This document shows positions 59,187-64,000 of a stretch of DNA of 64,000 nucleotides, in pieces (position 1 is the first letter of the stretch; every line of letters begins with the position of its first letter). Source of the stretch: Geodermatophilus sabuli (lineage in GTDB: Bacteria; Actinomycetota; Actinomycetes; Mycobacteriales; Geodermatophilaceae); the NCBI RefSeq assembly GCF_010686765.1, contig NZ_JAAGWF010000018.1:62001-126000 (forward strand), given 5' to 3'. Below the pieces are notes generated by a model. It was not told where the DNA came from. It searched no databases and saw only the letters and a list, made by a program, of their open reading frames with translations. A program made the translations under genes and the position numbers.

Positions 59187-59307
59187 ACGGCACCTCGGGG
59201 TTCCGTCGGACGATGCGATGTGGGAGGACACGTCGGTGGTCGCACGACGCAGCGTCTGCGACCCATCACCGTCGTCGTCCAGCCAGCGAGCTCACGACGA
59301 CCGCTGT

Positions 59308-59343
59308 GTTGCACATTACTCATCAGCGTGCGTGATGCGCAAC
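59308..59343. promoter_or_regulatory. GTTGC-type inverted repeats upstream of the Rieske oxygenase gene
   Basis: GTTGCACATTAC (from 59308) and, facing it, GTGCGTGATGCGCAAC (59328-59343); outer arms TGTTGCACAT/ATGCGCAACA pair with one mismatch. Half-sites match the perfect palindrome at 60334-60350, so the same IclR regulator is the likely binder. Confidence 0.6.
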
Positions 59344-59436
59344 AACCTACGCAGACGAGTCCGCGATGTCCCGCCCCTCCGGAGAGGGCCCACGTCACCG
59401 CCGAGCCGGGGCCCTCGCTCGGAGCGCCCCGCCGGG

Positions 59437-60237
59437 TCAGCGGCCGGGACCGAAGAAGCCGAGCCGCCGGCTGAGCTCGTCCGCGCCCGTCACGACCCGC
59501 CGCGCGATCCGCGGGAAGTCCTCCGGGTCCATGCGGAAGGACGGCCCGGAGACACTGAGCGCGGCGATCACGTCGCCTCCCACGCCGCGGACGGGAGCGG
59601 CGAGGGCGTTCAGCCCGACCTCGTACTCCTCGACGGTGGCGCCCCATCCTTGCTCGACGATCCGGTCGAGGTGCTGTCGCAACACCTCGGAGTCGGTGAT
59701 CGTGCCGGGGGTGAAGCGCTGCAGGTCCCGGGACAGCACGTCCTTGCGGACGGCGTCGGGAGCGTGCGCCAGGAGGACCTTGCCGCTCGACGTCGTGTGC
59801 AGCGGCGTGCCCTGCCCCACCCAGTTGTGCGTGCTGAGGGCGGCCGGCCCGCGGGCCTGGCTGACGTTCACCGCCCGGTCGACGTCGAGGATGGCGATGT
59901 TGACCGTCTCCTCGAGGTCCGCGGCCAGCGCCTCGCAGATGGGCCGCCCCTCGCGGGCGATGTCCAGCTGTGCCGCGGCGGCGCCCGCCAGGCGCACGAT
60001 GCCGAAGCCGAGCCGGTACTTGCCCCGATCGGCCAGCTGCTCGACGAAGCCACGGCTCTCCAGCGCGGCGACGAGCCGGAACGCCGTGGACTTGTGCACA
60101 CCGAGCTCCGCGGCCACCTCCGTGACCCCGGCCTCTCCCTGCGCCGCCAGGATCTCCAGGACGCTCAGCGCGCGGTCGACGGACTGGACGACGGCGATCG
60201 ATCCCCGTTCTGCGTTCTCTCCCTGCGGCCCGCTCAT
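59437..60237 (-). CDS. IclR-family regulator of the betaine island
   Basis: 266 aa, ATG at 60237. Winged HTH (QSVDRALSVLEILAAQGEAG, VTEVAAELGVHKSTAFRLVA) and IclR effector domain (TTSSGKVLLAHAPDAVRK, VGLNALAAPVRGVGGDVIA). Sits between the Rieske oxygenase gene and the divergent ferredoxin-reductase operon. Repeats of the same design lie before both units and before its own gene, consistent with control of both and autoregulation. Confidence 0.93.
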   Translation of the reverse strand: MSGPQGENAERGSIAVVQSVDRALSVLEILAAQGEAGVTEVAAELGVHKSTAFRLVAALESRGFVEQLADRGKYRLGFGIVRLAGAAAAQLDIAREGRPICEALAADLEETVNIAILDVDRAVNVSQARGPAALSTHNWVGQGTPLHTTSSGKVLLAHAPDAVRKDVLSRDLQRFTPGTITDSEVLRQHLDRIVEQGWGATVEEYEVGLNALAAPVRGVGGDVIAALSVSGPSFRMDPEDFPRIARRVVTGADELSRRLGFFGPGR

Positions 60238-60314
60238 GATCAGAGCGTAGGGGGCCCGGCGATGCACACGCCCCCGTCGTCCCCTTGACGGGGGAGCCGA
60301 CCCGCCGCCATGCT

Positions 60315-60350
60315 GTTGCGCTATCGGCATCCAGTTGCGATATTCGCAAC
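60315..60350. promoter_or_regulatory. IclR-type operator pair, divergent regulator/ferredoxin promoter
   Basis: GTTGCGA-TAT-TCGCAAC (60334-60350) is a perfect 17-bp palindrome. A degenerate copy, GTTGCGCTATCGGCAT, starts at 60315. It lies 20 nt before the ferredoxin ATG and about 95 nt before the IclR start. Confidence 0.7.
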
Positions 60351-60369
60351 ACGATCTGCTGGAGCGCTC

Positions 60370-60690
60370 ATGATCCCGGTCTGCCCCACGAACGCGCTGC
60401 CGCCCGGCGAGGCGACCCGAGTGGAGGCCGATGAGCCCATCGCGGTCTTCAACGTCGATGGCGAGCTCTACGCGATCGACGACACCTGCACCCACCAGGA
60501 CGCCTCGCTGGCCGACGGCTGGCTGGACGGCTGTGCCGTGGAGTGTCCGCTGCACGCCTCGTGCTTCGACCTGCGGACCGGCAAGGTGTCCGGCCCGCCC
60601 GCGAAGAGGCCGGTCCGCACGCACCGGGTCGTCGTCCAGGACGACATGATCTACGTCCTCCCGCACCCGGCCGAGGAGGGAGCCGCATGA
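60370..60690 (+). CDS. Rieske-type 2Fe-2S ferredoxin
   Basis: 106 aa from ATG 60370, GGAGCG just upstream. Single Rieske domain: Cys40-T-His42 and Cys59-PL-His62 (CTHQDASLADGWLDG, VECPLHASCFDLRTG), the BphA3-type electron carrier. It would shuttle electrons from the reductase at 60687 to the Rieske oxygenase at 58065. The stop overlaps the reductase start (ATGA). Confidence 0.93.
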   Translation: MIPVCPTNALPPGEATRVEADEPIAVFNVDGELYAIDDTCTHQDASLADGWLDGCAVECPLHASCFDLRTGKVSGPPAKRPVRTHRVVVQDDMIYVLPHPAEEGAA

Positions 60691-61859
60691 GCGCCACGGT
60701 CGCCGTGATCGGCGCCTCCCTGGCCGGCCTGTCGGCCGCGCGCGCACTGCGCGCCCGGTCGTACGAGGGCCGCATCGTGGTCGTCGGCGACGAGGTGCAC
60801 GCGCCCTACGACCGCCCCCCGCTGTCCAAGGAGTTCCTCGCCGGCACGGCGTCGCTGGAGGACATCGCCCTGGGCGCCCCCGACGACGAGGCCCTCGGTC
60901 TCGAGTGGCGGCTGGGCACCCGGGCGGTCGGCCTGGACCGCCACACCCGGTCGGTGGTGCTGGACGACGGCAGCGAGCTCCGGGCGGACGGCGTCGTCCT
61001 CGCCACCGGCGCCCGCGCTCGGCGCCTGCCGGGCAGTGACGGGCTCGACGGCGTGCACGTCCTCCGCTCACTGGACGACGCCATCGCCCTGCGCGAGGAC
61101 CTGGCCAGCGCGCGACGGCTCGTCGTCATCGGCGCCGGCTTCATCGGGGCCGAGGTCGCGTCCACGGCCCGGGCGCTCGGCCTGGAGGTCACCGTCGTCG
61201 AGACCCAGCCCGTCCCGCTCGCCGGCCCACTGGGCGCGGACATGGGCGCCGTCTGCGCCGGCCTGCACGCCGACCGCGGCACCCGGCTGCTGGTCGGCAC
61301 GGGGGTCGCCGGGCTGGTCGGCACGGGCAGGGTGCAGGCCGTCGAGCTGACCGACGGCACGCGCCTGCCCGCCGACGTGGTGGTCGTGGGCATCGGCGCC
61401 GTCCCGAACACCGAGTGGCTGGCCGACTCGGGAGTGGCCCTCGGCAACGGCGTCCTCACCGACGCGCGCGGCGCGACGAACCTCCCGGGTGTGGTGGCGG
61501 TGGGCGACTGCGCCGCCGCATGGTCGCCCGCGGCGGAGCGCCACGTCCGCATCGAGCACTGGACCAACGCGCTCGAGCAGCCGGCCACCGCGGCCGCCAC
61601 CCTCCTGGGCGCCACCACGCCGGCGCCGGCGCCGCCGCCGTACTTCTGGTCCGACCAGTACGGGGCCCGCATCCAGTTCGCGGGCGCACGCCGCGACGGC
61701 GACGTCACCCGCGTGGTGGAGGGGAGCTGCGCCGAGCGCAGCTTCCTGGTGGTCTACGAGCGCGACGGGCACCCCGTGGCCGTCCTCGCGATGAACCAGC
61801 CCCGCCTGTTCACCCGGTGGCGCCGGCAGCTGCGCTCGGCCGTGCCGTCCGCCTCCTGA
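60687..61859 (+). CDS. FAD-dependent ferredoxin reductase, BphA4-like
   Basis: 390 aa, ATG overlapping the ferredoxin stop, GAGGAGGG upstream. FAD motif VAVIGASLAGLSAARALR, PYDRPPLSKEFL, NAD motif LVVIGAGFIGAEVASTAR, VAVGDCAAAW and the C-terminal domain EHWTNALEQ. It transfers electrons from NADH to the adjacent Rieske ferredoxin. The two genes form a short operon closed by the terminator at 61901. Confidence 0.95.
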   Translation: MSATVAVIGASLAGLSAARALRARSYEGRIVVVGDEVHAPYDRPPLSKEFLAGTASLEDIALGAPDDEALGLEWRLGTRAVGLDRHTRSVVLDDGSELRADGVVLATGARARRLPGSDGLDGVHVLRSLDDAIALREDLASARRLVVIGAGFIGAEVASTARALGLEVTVVETQPVPLAGPLGADMGAVCAGLHADRGTRLLVGTGVAGLVGTGRVQAVELTDGTRLPADVVVVGIGAVPNTEWLADSGVALGNGVLTDARGATNLPGVVAVGDCAAAWSPAAERHVRIEHWTNALEQPATAAATLLGATTPAPAPPPYFWSDQYGARIQFAGARRDGDVTRVVEGSCAERSFLVVYERDGHPVAVLAMNQPRLFTRWRRQLRSAVPSAS

Positions 61860-61900
61860 CCCCAGGCGCCGCGACCGCCGCGGCCTGCGCCGGGGCCCCG

Positions 61901-61935
61901 CACCCCTGGACCGCCGACACGGCGGTCCAGGGGTG
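61901..61935 (+). terminator. Strong hairpin terminator
   Basis: Perfect 15-bp stem CACCCCTGGACCGCC/GGCGGTCCAGGGGTG, GACAC loop, followed by TTCG; 41 nt after the reductase stop. The next 196 nt (61936-62131) show no gene or motif I can support. Confidence 0.9.
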
Positions 61936-62131
61936 TTCGACGTGAGACACCGGCCCGGGCGAGGTGGAGCGGGTGCGGTGACGCCCCTCCCGGCCACTCC
62001 CGGACCCGGCCGCACGCCGGCCCCGGCGCCCGGGACCGGCCGGCTCCCGTGGACGCGCGTGCGCCGCAGCCCCGCGTGGCCGGGGCGCGGGGCGCGGGGC
62101 ACGGTGGTACCGGGTCGCGTCGACACGAGGA

Positions 62132-62180
62132 GGCCTCCCGGCAGTGGAGGGCGGTCGAGCCGCTCCACTGCCGGGAGGCC
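62132..62180 (-). terminator. Hairpin terminator of the BCCT gene
   Basis: 18-bp perfect stem GGCCTCCCGGCAGTGGAG/CTCCACTGCCGGGAGGCC with a 13-nt loop, 19 nt downstream of the transporter stop on the minus strand. Confidence 0.88.
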
Positions 62181-62199
62181 GCCACGTGCGGCTGGGGTG

Positions 62200-64000
62200 C
62201 TAGTCCCGCGGATCCCGCGGACGTCCCACGGGTTCCGCCTCGGGCTGCACGTGGGAGGGGACGGACGGACCCTCCGCCACGAAGTTGCCGGTGCCGACCG
62301 GCCGCTGGCCAGCCCCTTGCGGGGTCGTCGGGGCCCCCTCCGCCGCGGCGGCGTCCGGTGCACCGGTGCTCCGCGACGGTTCCACGACGATGACGAAGTC
62401 GTCCCCGTGCCGGCTGATGCCGTCGACGACCGCCTGCTCGATGGCCAGGCTGGCGTAGGTGCCGCGCAGCACGATGGGGTCACGCCGCAGGTCCTTGACC
62501 AGGCTCACGGCCATCGCCGCCATCACGAGGGCGAACGGCAGCGCCGCGATGATCGTCAGGTTCTGCAGCCCGGTCAGCGCCGCCCCGTCCTCACCCAGCA
62601 GCAGCATGATCGCCGCGACGGAACCCATCACGACGCCCCAGAAGACGACGACCCAGCGGCTGGGTTCCAGGGTCCCGCGCTGCGAGAGCGACCCCATGAC
62701 GATGGAGGCCGCGTCCGCACCGGAGACGAAGAAGATCGCCACGAGCACCATCACCAGCACCGTCGCGGCGGTGGCGAGGGGGTACTCGCGCAGGACGGCG
62801 AAGAGCTGCCCCTCGGTCGTGCCCTGCCCGGCGACGTCGAGACCGCCGCGCTGGGCGGCGATCCCCGCCCCGCCGAACACGGCGAACCACAGCAGGCTGA
62901 CCAGGCTGGGCACCAGCAGCACGCCCGTGACGAACTGGCGGATGGTCCGGCCGCGGCTGATGCGCGCGATGAACAGCCCGACGAACGGCGTCCAGCTGAT
63001 CCACCAGGCCCAGTAGAAGACCGTCCAGCCGCGCAGCCAGGCGGCCATCGGGTCCCCACCGGTGGCCTCGGTGCGTGCGGCCATCTCGCCGAGGTCGGAG
63101 AAGTAACTGCCGACGGCGTCCGGGATCAGGTTGAGGATGAAGATGGTCGGGCCGACGACGAAGACGAACGCCGCGAGCAGCAGGGCCAGCACCATGTTGG
63201 TGTTGGACAGCCACTGGATGCCGCGCGCGATGCCGGAGACGGCCGAGGCGACGAAGGCTGCGGTGAGCACCGCGACGATCGCGACCAGCACGCCGTTGCC
63301 GACGTCCCCCGCCCAGCCGAGGATCTGCACACCGCTGCCGATCTGCAGGGCGCCCAGGCCGAGCGACGCCGCCGATCCGAACAGGGTCGCGAAGATGGCC
63401 AGGACGTCGATGACCCGGCCGGCCGGACCCGTCGCGCGGCGCTCGCCGAGGAGCGGGATGAACGCGGAGCTGATCAGCTGCCGGCGGCCCCGCCGGAAGG
63501 TGCCATAGGCGACGGCCAGACCGACGACGGCGTACATCGCCCACGGGTGCAGCGTCCAGTGGAACAGCGTGGTGGCCATCGCCGTCTGGATGGCCTCGGC
63601 CGACTCCCCCTGGACCGTGAGCGGCGGCGGGGCGACGAAGTGCGACAGCGGCTCGGCGACCCCGAAGAACATCAGCCCGATGCCCATGCCGGCGCTGAAC
63701 ATCATCGCGATCCACGAGATGGTGCGGAACTCCGGCCGCTCTCCGTCGCGTCCCAGCGGGATCCGCCCGTACTTGCTGGCGGCCAGCCAGATCACGAAGA
63801 CCACGAACGCCGACGCGAGGAGCACGAACAGCCAGCCGAGGTTGCCGGTGACCCATCCGAGCACCGAACCGCTCGCCGTCCCGAGGCCCGTCGGGCTGGC
63901 GAAGCCCCAGACGACGAAGCCCAGTGCCATGGCGGCCGCGATGGCGAACAGGACCCGGTCGACGGCCCAGCGGTGGTCGGCGACGCAGGGCGGCGACTCC
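62200..64000 (-). CDS. BCCT-family transporter, probable glycine betaine importer (5' end off window)
   Basis: About 600 residues visible; the frame stays open to the window edge and the first helix already begins upstream of the ATG at 63930 (VADHRWAVDRVLFAIAAAM), so the true start lies outside. BCCT marks: the Gly-rich MMFSAGMGIGLMFFGVAEPL, substrate-helix TLHPWAMYAVVG, and the signature WTVFYWAWWISWTPFVGLFI with ARISRGRTIRQF. There are about 12 helices. The cytoplasmic C-terminal tail is about 90 residues, Pro/Ala/Glu rich; such tails sense osmotic stress in BetP. It would supply betaine to the catabolic enzymes next door, though choline or carnitine are possible substrates. Confidence 0.93.
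   Translation of the reverse strand, partial: ESPPCVADHRWAVDRVLFAIAAAMALGFVVWGFASPTGLGTASGSVLGWVTGNLGWLFVLLASAFVVFVIWLAASKYGRIPLGRDGERPEFRTISWIAMMFSAGMGIGLMFFGVAEPLSHFVAPPPLTVQGESAEAIQTAMATTLFHWTLHPWAMYAVVGLAVAYGTFRRGRRQLISSAFIPLLGERRATGPAGRVIDVLAIFATLFGSAASLGLGALQIGSGVQILGWAGDVGNGVLVAIVAVLTAAFVASAVSGIARGIQWLSNTNMVLALLLAAFVFVVGPTIFILNLIPDAVGSYFSDLGEMAARTEATGGDPMAAWLRGWTVFYWAWWISWTPFVGLFIARISRGRTIRQFVTGVLLVPSLVSLLWFAVFGGAGIAAQRGGLDVAGQGTTEGQLFAVLREYPLATAATVLVMVLVAIFFVSGADAASIVMGSLSQRGTLEPSRWVVVFWGVVMGSVAAIMLLLGEDGAALTGLQNLTIIAALPFALVMAAMAVSLVKDLRRDPIVLRGTYASLAIEQAVVDGISRHGDDFVIVVEPSRSTGAPDAAAAEGAPTTPQGAGQRPVGTGNFVAEGPSVPSHVQPEAEPVGRPRDPRD

Noticed and set aside
61936-62131. Possible short genes between the two terminators
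   Set aside because: Candidate frames translate to Arg/Pro/Ala repeats, lack ribosome binding sites and overlap terminator stems.

Overview
The window is about 73% G+C. It has strong third-position G/C bias, many GTG starts, 4-bp ATGA/GTGA overlaps and GGAGG ribosome binding sites, so it is a high-GC actinomycete chromosome. A Geodermatophilaceae-like soil organism (Blastococcus/Geodermatophilus/Modestobacter type) is my impression, not something proven by the sequence. I see no tRNA, rRNA, CRISPR array, insertion sequence or prophage. The content is metabolic: aromatic degradation, one-carbon (tetrahydrofolate) chemistry and uptake of small organic compounds.

Region by region. (1) 1-3033: end of a succinate dehydrogenase operon (membrane anchor, flavoprotein, iron-sulfur protein). 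(2) 3485-12206: a taurine/nitrate-type ABC importer (two permeases, ATPase, lipoprotein binding protein), a ThDP enzyme, a CocE-like hydrolase and a LigM/GcvT-like O-demethylase, closed by a bidirectional terminator and followed by a NarL-type two-component system. (3) 14682-16313: a GH13 alpha-glucosidase. (4) 16332-23315: the phenylacetate module: TetR repressor, paaK, and divergent paaABCDE plus an atypical SDR, with two TetR-type operators between the arms. (5) 23309-34609: assorted genes, including an MpaB-like oxygenase, a thioredoxin-like protein with a CGPS motif, a short MetE-like protein behind a SAM-IV riboswitch, an exported intradiol dioxygenase, a methyltransferase, a Zn-alcohol dehydrogenase, a stand-alone receiver protein, and a maleylacetate reductase with an XRE regulator. 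(6) 34743-38020: a salicylyl-CoA 5-hydroxylase-like enzyme and an aryl-AMP ligase (gentisyl-CoA route for salicylate). (7) 38128-45916: three orphan binding proteins, an NTF2-like protein, an IclR regulator, a second LigM-like demethylase and a Cys-repeat protein. (8) 45922-47578: an FUSC-type membrane protein and a small hypothetical.

(9) 47649-64000: a nearly complete glycine betaine catabolic island. A BCCT transporter (running off the right edge) would import betaine. A Rieske oxygenase with its own Rieske ferredoxin and ferredoxin reductase would remove the first methyl group. A dimethylglycine oxidase-like FAD/GcvT fusion and heterotetrameric sarcosine oxidase (soxBDAG) remove the next two. 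GlyA turns glycine plus methylene-THF into serine, and SdaA turns serine into pyruvate. An IclR regulator sits in the middle, with matching GTTGC-type inverted repeats in front of both divergent transcription units.

A common theme is methyl-group transfer to tetrahydrofolate. There are two LigM-like GcvT-fold demethylases, two GcvT domains in the betaine enzymes, GlyA and a SAM-regulated MetE-like protein. The least explained part is the repeated association of NMT1/THI5-like binding proteins with LigM-like demethylases (regions 2 and 7), which looks like an uptake-and-demethylation system for an unidentified methylated compound.
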